Made by a program: the position numbers and the translations under genes. Under the pieces are notes generated by a model. The model was not told the DNA's origin. It searched no databases and saw only the letters and a program-made list of their open reading frames with translations. Positions 1 through 8,515 of a DNA stretch of 64,000 bases are shown here, piece after piece (the stretch's first letter is position 1; every line of letters begins with the position of its first letter). Source of the stretch: Polaromonas sp. (GTDB lineage Bacteria; Pseudomonadota; Gammaproteobacteria; Burkholderiales; Burkholderiaceae_C). The stretch covers positions 434,001 to 498,000 of the forward strand of contig NZ_JABBPE010000008.1 in assembly GCF_012927455.1 (NCBI RefSeq), given 5' to 3'.

Positions 1-771
1 CAGCTTGTTCAACTCGCCCGACTTGATCAGGCCTTTGACGGTGTCGTCGGCCAGGCGCTTCAGCAGCGGGTCGTCCTTGCGGATCATGATGGCGATGGGC
101 TCGACGCTCAACACCTCCCCCACCACCTTGAAGTCAGCCGGATTTTTGGCGGTGGCGATATTGCCCGCCAAAATGGAGCCGTCCATCACGAAAGCATCGG
201 CACGGCCCGATTCGAGCAGCAGAAAACTGTCGGAATGGTCTTTGCCGAAAATCTCCTTGAACTCAACGCCGCTGGCGCGCTTGTTCTTGCGCAGTGTCTG
301 CACAGAGGTGGTGCCGGTGGTGGTAGCCACCGTCTTGCCACCAAGCTGGGCCACCGAGGTAATGCCGGAATTGGCTTTGACGGCGATGCGCACTTCCTCA
401 ACGAAGGTGGTGACGACAAAGGCCACATCCTTGGCGCGGGTCGCGTTGTTGGTGGTGGAGCCGCACTCGATGTCCACAGTGCCGTTTTGCACCAGCGGAA
501 TGCGGTTTTGCGAGGTCACCGGCTGGTATTTCACTTCCAGCTTGCGGCCGGCGGACTTTTCCAGATCAGCCAGGATGCGCTGGCAAACTTCGACGTGGTA
601 GCCGGTGTATTTACCATCGCCCAGGGTATAGGACAGCGCGCCCGAGGAGTCGCGCACGCCCATGGTCACGACACCCGAGGACTTGGCTTTGCTGAGCGTA
701 TCGGCTCCTTGGGCGAATGCACCGGTGCTTGCGAGCAGGGCGACGGACAAAGCGGCTAGCTTAAGTTTCAT
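1..771 (-). CDS. Amino-acid ABC transporter substrate-binding protein (GltI-like), 3' end cut by window
   Basis: Periplasmic solute-binding protein of the family-3 (glutamate/aspartate) type that would hand its ligand to an inner-membrane ABC importer. The 257 visible residues start with a Sec signal peptide (MKLKLAALSVALLASTGAFA, probable cleavage after AFA) and continue with typical SBP family 3 stretches: VTMGVRDSSGALSY, the YTGYHVEVC segment, VDIECGSTTNNATR, and the hinge region TVATTTGTTSVQTLRK. The ATG at 771 is preceded by GGAGA. The C-terminus and any permease genes lie beyond base 1. The family call is firm; the substrate (glutamate/aspartate) is inferred from overall resemblance to GltI. 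Confidence 0.88.
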   Translation of the reverse strand, partial: MKLKLAALSVALLASTGAFAQGADTLSKAKSSGVVTMGVRDSSGALSYTLGDGKYTGYHVEVCQRILADLEKSAGRKLEVKYQPVTSQNRIPLVQNGTVDIECGSTTNNATRAKDVAFVVTTFVEEVRIAVKANSGITSVAQLGGKTVATTTGTTSVQTLRKNKRASGVEFKEIFGKDHSDSFLLLESGRADAFVMDGSILAGNIATAKNPADFKVVGEVLSVEPIAIMIRKDDPLLKRLADDTVKGLIKSGELNKL

Positions 772-1147
772 GGAATCTCCAGTAAAGAAAAATGAAAGTG
801 GACAGAACTATTTTAGAGCCGGCACCTTGGCGCCCGTCTAGGTTTACCCGGCCTTTGCAACACGGCACAGACCGGGAAATCTTCACGAATCGCCAGAAAA
901 ACAGCACTTGCCGACCTTGCCAAACCTGGTGCACGCGGCAGTGGACTGAACTATACGGCAGCTACAAGCAGTCTTTATGCCAGGAAGCCAGTTATTGAGG
1001 GCGACTGCGTCATTTGCGTCTTCCTTGAACCTGCCGGGGCAACCCTCTCAAAATTGCAAGCTGCCGCACTTTAGAGTTTCAGGCTTGAAAACACCAATGC
1101 CGTTTCAGCGCAAGGCCATGCATTTTTTGTATAGCGAGCACGGGTTG
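772..1147. other. Intergenic region with no recognised gene
   Basis: These 376 bases lie between the start of the binding-protein gene and the end of the LysR gene, both on the minus strand. They should hold the promoter of the binding-protein gene. The short open frames here have no recognisable protein features, and I see no RNA gene, repeat or convincing terminator. Confidence 0.5.
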
Positions 1148-2110
1148 CTACTTAGTCGCAGCCTGCAAGCCGCCCCGGCTGCTGGCTTTGTCGCTGGCGC
1201 TGGCAGGCGGCTGCAAGAAGGTCCAAAGCGCCTGCGCGTGGCTTTTAGCGCCTTCTTTGGAACTGGGCCGCTCCCGGTAAAGGCGCACATCCATGGTCAT
1301 TTCCAGATGGCCGCCGGCGCTGACCAGTTTTTTTGCCCTGACCTCTTTCTTGACAGCGCTCAGCGGTAAAAAGGCAATGCCGTGGCCTTCCAGCGCCATC
1401 GCCTTCAAGCCCTCGGCCATGTCGGTTTCATAGACGCGGTCCAGATGAATCGGGACGCTGGACTGCTTGAGGATCAAGTCCACCATGCGCCCCAGATACG
1501 CCCCCGGCGCGTAGCCCAGATAAGGTAGCAGTTGCCCGGCCCGCCCCGGCAGGCTGAACTCCGGCTCGCCCGCGGCATTGGCCCGGGAAAACGGCGCCAG
1601 CACTTCGCGCCCCAGCGAGACCATTTCATAGCGGTCCGGGTGCAACTGGAAAGGCTGGGAATCATGATGGTAGGAAATCAAGAGGTCGCAACTGCCCTCG
1701 ACCAGGCGCAGCACCGCGTCGTGCACATTGAGTGCAATCAGCCGGCTTTTGATGGGACCGAACTTCTCGCGCAGGCTGCTGACCCAAGCCGGGAAGAAGG
1801 TGAAGGCCAGCGTGTGCGGCACCGCAAACTCGATGACGTCCTGCCCGGCCGAGGCATGGCCGCGCAGCATGGCGCGGGTCGACTGCAGGCCCTGCAGCAT
1901 TTCCAGCGACTGGTTGTACAGCGTCTCGCCAGCCGGCGTCAGCCGCGTCGGATACGAGCTGCGGTCAACCAGGTCGGCGCCGGCCCAGGCTTCGAGCGCT
2001 TGAATACGCCGCGAAAAGGCTGGCTGCGTGACATGTCGCAATTGGGCAGAGCGGCTGAAACTGCGGGTTTCAGCGAGCGAGACGAAATCTTCCAGCCATT
2101 TGGTTTCCAT
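1148..2110 (-). CDS. LysR-family transcriptional regulator, HypT/YjiE-like
   Basis: LysR-type DNA-binding regulator of 320 residues, the usual length plus a short tail. The N-terminal winged helix-turn-helix occupies about residues 3-62 (WLEDFVSLAETRSFSRSA, then HVTQPAFSRRIQALE). The LysR substrate-binding domain follows from about 90 to 300. The opening METKWLEDF, the VTQPAFSRRI recognition helix and the later LGRMVDLIL and GHGIAFLPLSAV segments resemble E. coli HypT (YjiE), a hypochlorite-responsive regulator, so a HypT-like subfamily is likely. The target genes are unknown. The adjacent binding-protein gene runs in the same direction and is not divergent, so the classical LysR arrangement does not apply. 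The tail SDKASSRGGLQAATK is poorly conserved and probably dispensable. Confidence 0.85.
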   Translation of the reverse strand: METKWLEDFVSLAETRSFSRSAQLRHVTQPAFSRRIQALEAWAGADLVDRSSYPTRLTPAGETLYNQSLEMLQGLQSTRAMLRGHASAGQDVIEFAVPHTLAFTFFPAWVSSLREKFGPIKSRLIALNVHDAVLRLVEGSCDLLISYHHDSQPFQLHPDRYEMVSLGREVLAPFSRANAAGEPEFSLPGRAGQLLPYLGYAPGAYLGRMVDLILKQSSVPIHLDRVYETDMAEGLKAMALEGHGIAFLPLSAVKKEVRAKKLVSAGGHLEMTMDVRLYRERPSSKEGAKSHAQALWTFLQPPASASDKASSRGGLQAATK

Positions 2111-2184
2111 GGGCAGATTATCGACGCGAGCCTGGCGTCGGCAACGCCGCCTGGCGGGGCCGGTCGCAAAACAAAAATGCTCTG

Positions 2185-2224
2185 TTTTTAATAGCTGCTT
2201 GCGCCCGTCCTATATAGGCTAGAC
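2185..2224 (+). repeat. Dispersed AATAGCT-type repeat, copy 1
   Basis: Contains the core AATAGCTGCTTGCGCCCGT followed by CCTATATAGGCTAGA. The same arrangement recurs at 5213, 17062, 41401, 41481 (inverted), 58745 (diverged) and 63343. The TAG stop codon of the neighbouring ABC transporter gene (2219-2221 on the minus strand) lies inside this element, so the repeat forms the 3' end of that gene. Confidence 0.8.
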
Positions 2225-4105
2225 CCCTATTTCATCCTCAAATTGCTGACTCTGCTGCTGCATCGCCCACATCTCGGCGTAGCGCCCGTTGGCGGCCAAC
2301 AGGGCGGCGTGGTTGCCGCGCTCGATGATGCGGCCGGCGTCCATCACCAGAATTTCGTGTGCGTCCACCACCGTTGACAGGCGGTGCGCAATCACCAAGG
2401 TGGTCTTGTTCTGGGCAGTGGTACGAAGTTCCGCCTGAATGGCGCGCTCGTTGGCCGAGTCGAGCGCCGAGGTGGCTTCGTCGAAAATCACCACAGGGGG
2501 GTTTTTCAACAGGGTACGGGCAATTGCCACGCGCTGCTTTTCACCGCCCGAAAGTTTCAGGCCGCGCTCGCCCACCATGGTCTGGTAACCCAGGGGCGTC
2601 GCTGCTATGAAATTGTGAATGTGCGCCGCGCGCGCCGCCTCTTCCACCTCGGCGTGGCTGGCGCCTGGCTGGCCGTAGGCGATGTTGTATTCAACGGTGT
2701 CGTTGAAAAGCACGGTGTCTTGCGGCACGATGCCAATCGCCTGGCGCACGCTGGACTGGGTGACCTGCTTGATGTCCTGCCCGGCAATCGTGATGCGGCC
2801 TCCTTCCTGCGGGTTACTCACGTCGTAGAAGCGAAACAACAGGCGCGCCAGCGTCGATTTGCCGGCACCCGACGAGCCCACCACCGCCACGGTTTTGCCC
2901 GGCGGAATTTCAAAACTCACGTTGTGCAGGATCGGGCGTGCCGCCTCGTAGGCAAAGCTGACGTTTTCAAAGCGCAAGGCCGGTGAACCTTCAATGCGGA
3001 TAGGCTGCGCACCGGGCTCGTCGGCGATTTCGCGCTCGCGTTCCATCAGCGTGAACATCTTTTCCAGGTCGGTCAGGCTCTGCTTGATTTCGCGGTAGAT
3101 CACCCCCAGAAAACCCAGCGGGATGTAGAGCTGGATCATGAAAGCGTTGACCATCACCAGGTCGCCCAGCGTCATGCGGCCATCGACCACGCCTTGCGTG
3201 GCGCGCCACAGCATGGTGACCAGCGCGATCGCGATGATTACCTGCTGCCCGGTGTTGAGCAGGCTCAGCGTGTTCTGGCTCTTGATGGCGGCCTGGCGGT
3301 AGCGCACCAAGCCCTCGTCGTAGCGCAAGGCTTCAAATTCCTCGTTGTTGAAATACTTGACGGTTTCATAATTTAAAAGCGAGTCGACGGCGCGGCTATG
3401 CGCCGAAGAATCGAGCTCGTTCATGGTCTTGCGATACTGCGTGCGCCATTCGGTCACCTTGACCGTGAAGAAGATGTAAAACACCAGCGCGATGCCGGTG
3501 ATGCCGGCAAACCAGACGTCAAACTTGATAGCCAGCAGGGTCAGGACCAGCGTCACTTCGATCAGGGTCGGGACGATGCTGTAGAGCGAGTACGAGATCA
3601 GCGAGTGCACGCCGCGCGTGCCGCGCTCGATGTCGCGCGTCATGCCGCCGGTTTGCCGCTCCAGGTGAAAGCGCAGGCTGAGCGCGTGCAGATGGCGAAA
3701 CACTTCAAGCGAGATGCGCCGCGCCGCGCCTTCGGTGGCCTTGGCAAATACCAGCTCGCGCAGCTCGGTGAACAGCGTGGTCGAAAGGCGCAGCAGACCG
3801 TAGGCCAGCAGCAAGGCGGCCGGCACCACCAGCATCGCCTGCGCGTCGCCGGGCTTGATGTTCATGGTGTCCACCAGATTTTTCAGCAGCAGCGGCACGC
3901 CCACGTTGGCCAGCTTGGCGCCCACCATGAAGGCCAGCGCCGCCATAACGCGCCATTTGTAATCCCACAGATAGGGAAACAGGCGTTTTAAGGTGGTCCA
4001 ATCCGAGCGCTCGGGCGCCGGCGTCCGGGGCGAGGCTCCCGCCGCCGCAGCGGCTGCAGTGGGTAAAGGAAGCGAAGAATCAGCAGCGGAAGCACGGGAG
4101 CGCAT
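2219..4105 (-). CDS. ABC exporter, fused permease/ATPase, Atm1/HMT1-like
   Basis: Half-size ABC exporter (628 residues) expected to work as an inner-membrane homodimer. A proline/alanine-rich N-terminal extension (about 1-40) precedes a six-helix type-1 exporter domain (about 45-335) and a nucleotide-binding domain (about 370-610). The ATPase motifs are intact: Walker A GSSGAGKST, signature LSGGEKQR, Walker B VVIFDEATSALD and the H-loop LVIAHRLSTV. The helix-2 region FAKATEGAARRISLEVFRHL and the following HLERQTGGMTRDIERG are characteristic of mitochondrial Atm1 and bacterial homologues that export glutathione- or metal-related compounds. The substrate is not visible in the sequence. It starts divergently from the YciA-like gene, 47 bases away. 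Confidence 0.88.
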   Translation of the reverse strand: MRSRASAADSSLPLPTAAAAAAGASPRTPAPERSDWTTLKRLFPYLWDYKWRVMAALAFMVGAKLANVGVPLLLKNLVDTMNIKPGDAQAMLVVPAALLLAYGLLRLSTTLFTELRELVFAKATEGAARRISLEVFRHLHALSLRFHLERQTGGMTRDIERGTRGVHSLISYSLYSIVPTLIEVTLVLTLLAIKFDVWFAGITGIALVFYIFFTVKVTEWRTQYRKTMNELDSSAHSRAVDSLLNYETVKYFNNEEFEALRYDEGLVRYRQAAIKSQNTLSLLNTGQQVIIAIALVTMLWRATQGVVDGRMTLGDLVMVNAFMIQLYIPLGFLGVIYREIKQSLTDLEKMFTLMEREREIADEPGAQPIRIEGSPALRFENVSFAYEAARPILHNVSFEIPPGKTVAVVGSSGAGKSTLARLLFRFYDVSNPQEGGRITIAGQDIKQVTQSSVRQAIGIVPQDTVLFNDTVEYNIAYGQPGASHAEVEEAARAAHIHNFIAATPLGYQTMVGERGLKLSGGEKQRVAIARTLLKNPPVVIFDEATSALDSANERAIQAELRTTAQNKTTLVIAHRLSTVVDAHEILVMDAGRIIERGNHAALLAANGRYAEMWAMQQQSQQFEDEIGV

Positions 4106-4152
4106 GAGTCACAATCGTTGGAGTTGTTTGAATTTCTTTTCAGATTGTGCCT

Positions 4153-4623
4153 ATGTCCCTCGAAACAAGCGCTCCCACGGACAAACCCCTGAAGGCCGAC
4201 GCGGTTGCTGGCGCCGACGCGGTCACGCATGCCGTCACGGTGCAGTTGCCGACCGACAAGGAGCTGGTGCTCAAGATGATTCCGATGCCGGCCGACTGTA
4301 ACGCCAACGGCGACATCTTCGGCGGCTGGGTCATGGCCCAGGTCGACCTGGCCGGTGCGGTGGTGCCGGCGCGCTATGTCGATGGCCGCATGGCGACGGT
4401 GGCGGTCAACCAGTTCGTCTTCAAGCAGCCGGTGCGGGTCGGCGACATCTTGTCGTTTTTTGCTGCCGTGACACGCCAGGGCACCACCTCGATCACGGTG
4501 CAGGTCGAGGTCTACGCCGAGCGTTTTCGCTCGCAAGGCCGCTACATCAAGGTTACTGAAGCCAGCCTGACCTATGTGGCGCTCGACGATGCGGGCAGGC
4601 CGCGCAAGATTGCGCGCCGGTAA
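4153..4623 (+). CDS. Acyl-CoA thioesterase, YciA-like hotdog fold
   Basis: Cytoplasmic acyl-CoA thioesterase of 156 residues. The hotdog signature ADCNANGDIFGGWVMAQVD is the YciA-type active-site helix, with the Asn-Gly-Asp-Ile-Phe-Gly-Gly segment, and is followed by VAVNQFVFKQPVRVGDI and the SITVQVEVYAER strand. I chose the ATG at 4153; a GTG two codons earlier (4147) is an alternative, and neither has a strong ribosome-binding site. It is divergent from the ABC exporter gene and convergent with the hemerythrin gene. The family assignment is strong; chain-length preference cannot be read from the sequence. Confidence 0.88.
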   Translation: MSLETSAPTDKPLKADAVAGADAVTHAVTVQLPTDKELVLKMIPMPADCNANGDIFGGWVMAQVDLAGAVVPARYVDGRMATVAVNQFVFKQPVRVGDILSFFAAVTRQGTTSITVQVEVYAERFRSQGRYIKVTEASLTYVALDDAGRPRKIARR

Positions 4624-4667
4624 GCTGAAATTTTATTTGTGCACGCTGACCTGAGGCTGATCAGCGA

Positions 4668-5111
4668 TCAATCCTTGATGCGCTGCGAGACGAACTCACC
4701 CTCGTAGTCTTTAGCCAGCGACAGCTTCTCGGCCTCGGTCAATACCTTGCCCGCGAGCTGAAAAACGCTCTTCTCCTCGTCTTCCAGGTGGTGAAACACC
4801 TTGTGATGCAAGGCCTTGGCAATGGCCAGCCAGCCCGGCGAGCTGAGCTCGGTTTCCTCCAGCTGCTCGACCAGCTTGTCCATCTCGTGATGCTCAGCAA
4901 TGCCATGGCGCGACGGCTCCTGCGTCGTGTCGTGCGTGATCAGCGGCACATAAAAAAACCGCTCCTCGGCCGCCGCGTGCGCTGCCAGTTCGCGCTTGAG
5001 CTCTTTGAAGAGCGAGGCCCTTTGAGGACTGTCGCCCTGGGTCTCGAGCAGCTGATTGGCCAGCGCGCGCTGGGTGTCGTGGCTAATGCGCAAAGCTTCG
5101 AAAATATTCAT
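4668..5111 (-). CDS. Hemerythrin HHE domain protein
   Basis: A single-domain hemerythrin-like protein of 147 residues that should bind a non-haem di-iron centre in a four-helix bundle. Candidate ligands are spaced as in HHE domains: His11 in the first helix, His45 and Glu49 in AHAAAEERF, His74/His75 in AEHHEMDKL, and His102/His107 with Glu110 in LHHKVFHHLEDEEKS. Proteins of this family serve in oxygen or nitric-oxide handling or iron homeostasis; which applies here is not visible. It is monocistronic and convergent with the thioesterase gene. Confidence 0.85.
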   Translation of the reverse strand: MNIFEALRISHDTQRALANQLLETQGDSPQRASLFKELKRELAAHAAAEERFFYVPLITHDTTQEPSRHGIAEHHEMDKLVEQLEETELSSPGWLAIAKALHHKVFHHLEDEEKSVFQLAGKVLTEAEKLSLAKDYEGEFVSQRIKD

Positions 5112-5212
5112 TAAATTATTATCCGCACGGCGCCAGCCGGCCCCTGTAGGCCAATGGCGATAGCTGTATGGGACGGTGGCTGGGACTACTGGCCGGCGCT
5201 GCGGTTGCTCCT

Positions 5213-5260
5213 GAATTAATAGCTACTTGCGCCCGTCCCATATGGTCTAGAGCCCTAAAT
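5213..5260 (+). repeat. Dispersed AATAGCT-type repeat, copy 2
   Basis: Holds TAATAGCTACTTGCGCCCGT, then CCCATATGGTCTAGAGCCC. It lies in the leader of the NDUFA9-like gene. A perfect 10-base inverted match, TATGGGACGG at 5167-5176 against CCGTCCCATA at 5233-5242, suggests a second partial copy facing it and a possible hairpin. Confidence 0.75.
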
Positions 5261-5329
5261 TACTGTAAAAATTGTTTTAAAAGTGCAAGCACGTCGGCAG
5301 CCGGGTGTAAACGCGCTAAATTAGTGCCT

Positions 5330-6286
5330 ATGAAAAAAGTCCTCATCCTTGGCGGTACCGGTTTTGTTGGCCGGCACCTTTGTGAAAAACTGGTCGAGGC
5401 GCAATGCAGCGTGACGGTGGTCACGCGACGGCGCGCCAACGCGCGGCACCTGCTGATGCTGCCCATGCTTGAAATCGCCGAGGCCGATGCCTACGACAGC
5501 GCTTCGCTCGCGCGCCTGCTCGCGGGTCACGACGCCGTGGTCAATCTGGTCGCCATCCTGCATGGATCGGAGGACGCCTTTGAAAAAGCCCATGTGCAGT
5601 TGCCACAGACGCTGGCACGCGCTTGCGAGACCAGCGGCGTGCGCCGCCTCGTCCATGTCAGCGCGCTGGGCGCTTCGCTGACCTCAGCATCCGGGTACCA
5701 GCGCAGCAAGGCGCGCGGCGAGGCGGTGCTAATCAGCAGCGAGCTGGACGTGACGGTGCTGCGCCCCAGTGTGATCTTTGGCGCCGGAGACAAATTCCTC
5801 AACACCTTTGCCCGGCTGCAGCAATTCTTTCCGGTCATTCCGCTGGCAGGCAGCCAGGCACGCTTTCAGCCGGTGTGGGTTGAAGACGTGGCCAGCGCAC
5901 TGCTGCGCTGCCTGCAGGACAGCAGCACCATAGGCCAGATTTTTGAGATTTGCGGGCCCGAGGTGTTCACGCTCAGGCAACTGGTCGAGCTGGCTGGCCG
6001 CTGGGCCGGCGTCAACGGCGGCAGGGGCCGCACTGTGCTGGCGCTGCCCGCCCCGCTGGCGCGTCTGCAGGCGGCACTGATGGAACTGGCGCCGGGAGAG
6101 CCGCTGCTGAGCCGGGACAATCTGGACGCCATGAAAACCGACAACGTGGCCACCGGCTGGCTGCCCGGTCTAAAGGCGCTGGGCATCACGCCTGCCGCGC
6201 TGGCTGCGATTGCGCCGTCGTATCTGGGCGCGCAGGGCCTGCGTAGCGGGCTCATGGCCAAACGAAAAACCGCAGGCAGGTTTTAG
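5330..6286 (+). CDS. NAD(P)-binding complex I NDUFA9-subunit-like protein
   Basis: Extended/atypical short-chain dehydrogenase of 318 residues with an N-terminal Rossmann fold (GGTGFVGRHLCEKL at residues 8-21) and a YQRSK segment at the usual YxxxK position. It matches the bacterial complex I NDUFA9-subunit family (SDR_a5): VVNLVAILHGSEDAFEKAHV, RLVHVSALGA, and LRPSVIFGAGDKFLNTFA. The biochemical role of bacterial members is not established; they resemble sugar-nucleotide epimerases and ubiquinone-biosynthesis helpers. The frame is open from 5168, but the upstream part is the AATAGCT repeat, so I start at the ATG at 5330, where the Rossmann motif begins seven residues in. Confidence 0.85.
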   Translation: MKKVLILGGTGFVGRHLCEKLVEAQCSVTVVTRRRANARHLLMLPMLEIAEADAYDSASLARLLAGHDAVVNLVAILHGSEDAFEKAHVQLPQTLARACETSGVRRLVHVSALGASLTSASGYQRSKARGEAVLISSELDVTVLRPSVIFGAGDKFLNTFARLQQFFPVIPLAGSQARFQPVWVEDVASALLRCLQDSSTIGQIFEICGPEVFTLRQLVELAGRWAGVNGGRGRTVLALPAPLARLQAALMELAPGEPLLSRDNLDAMKTDNVATGWLPGLKALGITPAALAAIAPSYLGAQGLRSGLMAKRKTAGRF

Positions 6287-6402
6287 CAAGGTTTCGCGGC
6301 CATCAATTTGGCGCCTTTTTTAGCTTGAATGGCGGCCCGCCAGCCCCGGCAGGATCGCAAGCCGCGTCATTCGGCCTTCCTTCCTTAGACGACAGGTACA
6401 CC

Positions 6403-7086
6403 ATGCTCAAGCTCTATATCGGGAACAAGAACTACTCTTCCTGGTCGATGCGGCCATGGGTGCTACTCAAGCAGGCCGGCATTGCTTTCGAAGAAGTGAC
6501 GATTCGTTTCGATTCCTTCGACGCCGGCTCCGAATTCAGGCAAAAGACCAGCAACATCAACCCCGCAGGCAAGGTGCCGGTGCTCGATGACGAAGGCCTG
6601 CTGGTGTGGGACACGCTGGCCATTGCCGAATACTTGGCAGAACGCTTTCCTGACAAACAACTCTGGCCGCAAAACCTGCCAGCGCGGGCCAGGGCGCGCA
6701 GTGTCTGCGCCGAAATGCACAGCGGCTTTGCTGCCCTGCGCGCGGCCTGCCCGATGAACATCGAGGCCGACCTGAAAGCGGCGGGCCAACTTATCTGGCG
6801 CGACAAGCCCGCGGTGCGCGCCGATGTCGCGCGCCTCATCGCCATGTGGGGCGAGTTGCTGGCAGAACACAAGGGTCCCCTGCTTTTTGGTGCGTTCGGC
6901 ATTGCCGATGCGTTTTTTGCACCGGTGTGCATGCGGCTGAAAAACTACGCCTTCCCAGTGGCGGCAGACATCAGCGCTTACATAGCCCACCTGAGTGCGC
7001 TGCCCGGCGTCAGGGCCTGGATAGACGACGCGCTGGCGGAAAACGACTTCCGTGATTTTGAGGAACCGTACCGCATCAAGCGCTGA
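6403..7086 (+). CDS. Glutathione S-transferase family protein
   Basis: Cytosolic GST of 227 residues. The thioredoxin-like N-terminal domain (1-80) carries IGNKNYSSWSMRPWVLLKQ, with a Ser-Ser-Trp-Ser active-site turn, and the glutathione-binding NPAGKVPVLDDEG segment with the cis-Pro. The all-helical C-terminal domain follows (about 95-220). It resembles the YfcF/YghU-adjacent group of proteobacterial GSTs annotated as glutathione S-transferase family. The frame is open from 6325, but homology begins at MLKLYIGNKNYSS, supporting the ATG at 6403. The natural substrate is unknown. Confidence 0.85.
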   Translation: MLKLYIGNKNYSSWSMRPWVLLKQAGIAFEEVTIRFDSFDAGSEFRQKTSNINPAGKVPVLDDEGLLVWDTLAIAEYLAERFPDKQLWPQNLPARARARSVCAEMHSGFAALRAACPMNIEADLKAAGQLIWRDKPAVRADVARLIAMWGELLAEHKGPLLFGAFGIADAFFAPVCMRLKNYAFPVAADISAYIAHLSALPGVRAWIDDALAENDFRDFEEPYRIKR

Positions 7087-7122
7087 TGAGGCGCTGAGGG
7101 TTTGCGCCGCTAAACTGGCCGC

Positions 7123-8403
7123 ATGCAAATTTACATGGTTGGTGGTGCGGTGCGCGATACCCTGCTGGGCTTGCCGGTGCAAGACCACGACTGGGTGGTG
7201 GTGGGTGCCACGCCCGAGCAGTTGATGGCCCAAGGCTACCTGGCGGTGGGCAAGGACTTTCCAGTGTTCTTGCATCCGCGAACCCGCGAGGAGTACGCGC
7301 TGGCGCGCACCGAGCGCAAGACGGCGCGCGGTTACCGCGGTTTTGTCGTGCATGCCGCGCCCGACGTGACGCTGCAGCAAGACCTGGCGCGGCGCGACCT
7401 TACTATCAATTCAATAGCTGCTCCCGCCCTTCAGAAAAGGGCTGCAGCCGTATTTGAGCCAGATTTTGAGGCGTTGATCGACCCCTACGGCGGGCAGCGC
7501 GACCTGCGCGCCAAGGTGTTGCGCCATGTCACCGAGGCTTTTCGCGAGGACCCGGTCCGCATCCTGCGGCTGGCGCGCTTTGCCGCCCGCTTCGAGGATT
7601 TTTCGGTTGCGCCCGAAACTCTGGTGCTGATGCAGGACATGGTTGCCAGTGGCGAAGTCGATGCGCTGGTGTCCGAACGGGTCTGGCAGGAGCTGGCGCG
7701 CGGCCTGATGGAAAACAAACCATCGCGCATGCTGCAAGTGCTGCGCGACTGCGGTGCGCTGCAAAGGCTGCTGCCCGAAGTTGCCGCTCTGTGGGGCGTG
7801 CCGCAGCGCGCCGAGTACCACCCCGAGATTGACACCGGCATCCATCTGATGCTGGTGCTGGACATGGCAGCGCAGCTGCAGGCGCCTTTGCCGGTGCGCT
7901 TTGCCTGCCTGGGCCACGACCTGGGCAAGGGGACGACACCGGTTGACATATTACCCAAACACATCGGTCATGAAGAGCGCAGTGCGCGCCTGCTCAAGGG
8001 GATGTGCGAGCGCCTGCGCGTGCCGGTCGATTGCCGCGAAATCGCCGACGTGGTGGCGCGCGAGCACGGCAATATTCATCGCAGCGCGGACTTCAACGCG
8101 GCGGCCGTGGTGCGCTTGCTGGAGCGCTGCGACGCGTTTCGCAAGCCGCAGCGCTTTGCCGATGTGCTGCTGGCGTGCGAATGCGATGCGCGCGGCCGCC
8201 TCGGGCTGGCGCAGTCGCCCTACCCGCAGCACCAGCGGCTGCTTGACGCGCTGCTAGCGGCCCAATCAGTGGCAACGCATAGCGTGGCGGCTGCGGCGCA
8301 GGCCGCCGGGCAGGACGGCAAACGCATTGGCGAGCTGATTCAGCAGGCGCGGGTGGCGGCCGTGGGCAGCAACCCGGGCTTTGCGGCAGCGCCACCGCAG
8401 TAA
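7123..8403 (+). CDS. cca: Multifunctional CCA-adding tRNA nucleotidyltransferase with HD domain
   Basis: Adds or repairs the 3'-CCA of tRNAs without a template; the C-terminal HD domain provides phosphodiesterase/phosphatase activity. Class II features are clear: YMVGGAVRDTLLGLPVQDHD with the GGxVRD box and the DxD metal site (about residues 6-25), the RRDLTINSIA motif, DPYGGQRDLRAKVLRH, the EDPVRILRLARFAARF motif, and the HD motif CLGHDLGKGTTP near residue 270. Length is 426, close to the E. coli enzyme. Between RRDLTIN and the DPYGGQ motif there are about a dozen more residues than in E. coli Cca; this stretch is encoded by a diverged AATAGCT-type repeat (see 7407-7447). Confidence 0.95.
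   Translation: MQIYMVGGAVRDTLLGLPVQDHDWVVVGATPEQLMAQGYLAVGKDFPVFLHPRTREEYALARTERKTARGYRGFVVHAAPDVTLQQDLARRDLTINSIAAPALQKRAAAVFEPDFEALIDPYGGQRDLRAKVLRHVTEAFREDPVRILRLARFAARFEDFSVAPETLVLMQDMVASGEVDALVSERVWQELARGLMENKPSRMLQVLRDCGALQRLLPEVAALWGVPQRAEYHPEIDTGIHLMLVLDMAAQLQAPLPVRFACLGHDLGKGTTPVDILPKHIGHEERSARLLKGMCERLRVPVDCREIADVVAREHGNIHRSADFNAAAVVRLLERCDAFRKPQRFADVLLACECDARGRLGLAQSPYPQHQRLLDALLAAQSVATHSVAAAAQAAGQDGKRIGELIQQARVAAVGSNPGFAAAPPQ
7407..7447 (+). repeat. AATAGCT-type repeat inside cca (diverged copy)
   Basis: In-frame sequence CAATAGCTGCTCCCGCCCTT followed by CAGAAAAGGGCT, resembling the intergenic AATAGCTGCTTGCGCCCGT...GGGCT copies. It encodes the extra residues SIAAPALQKRAAA between conserved motifs of the CCA enzyme. 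The match is partial, so the origin from the repeat is an inference. Confidence 0.5.
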
Positions 8404-8515
8404 CTTGCCGTGCTTTGCAGCGTTGCTTTGTTAAAAAACGATATTAGCGTTACCAGAGATACCAGCGATACCGGCCTACAGCTATTTCAGGGCGCTGCTG
8501 CTAAGGTTATTGGTG

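Noticed and set aside
792..998. Plus-strand frame of 68 codons upstream of the binding-protein gene
   Set aside because: No conserved features; likely non-coding promoter DNA.
5168..5329. N-terminal extension of the NDUFA9-like protein
   Set aside because: The extra codons run through the AATAGCT repeat, and the Rossmann motif starts directly after the ATG at 5330.
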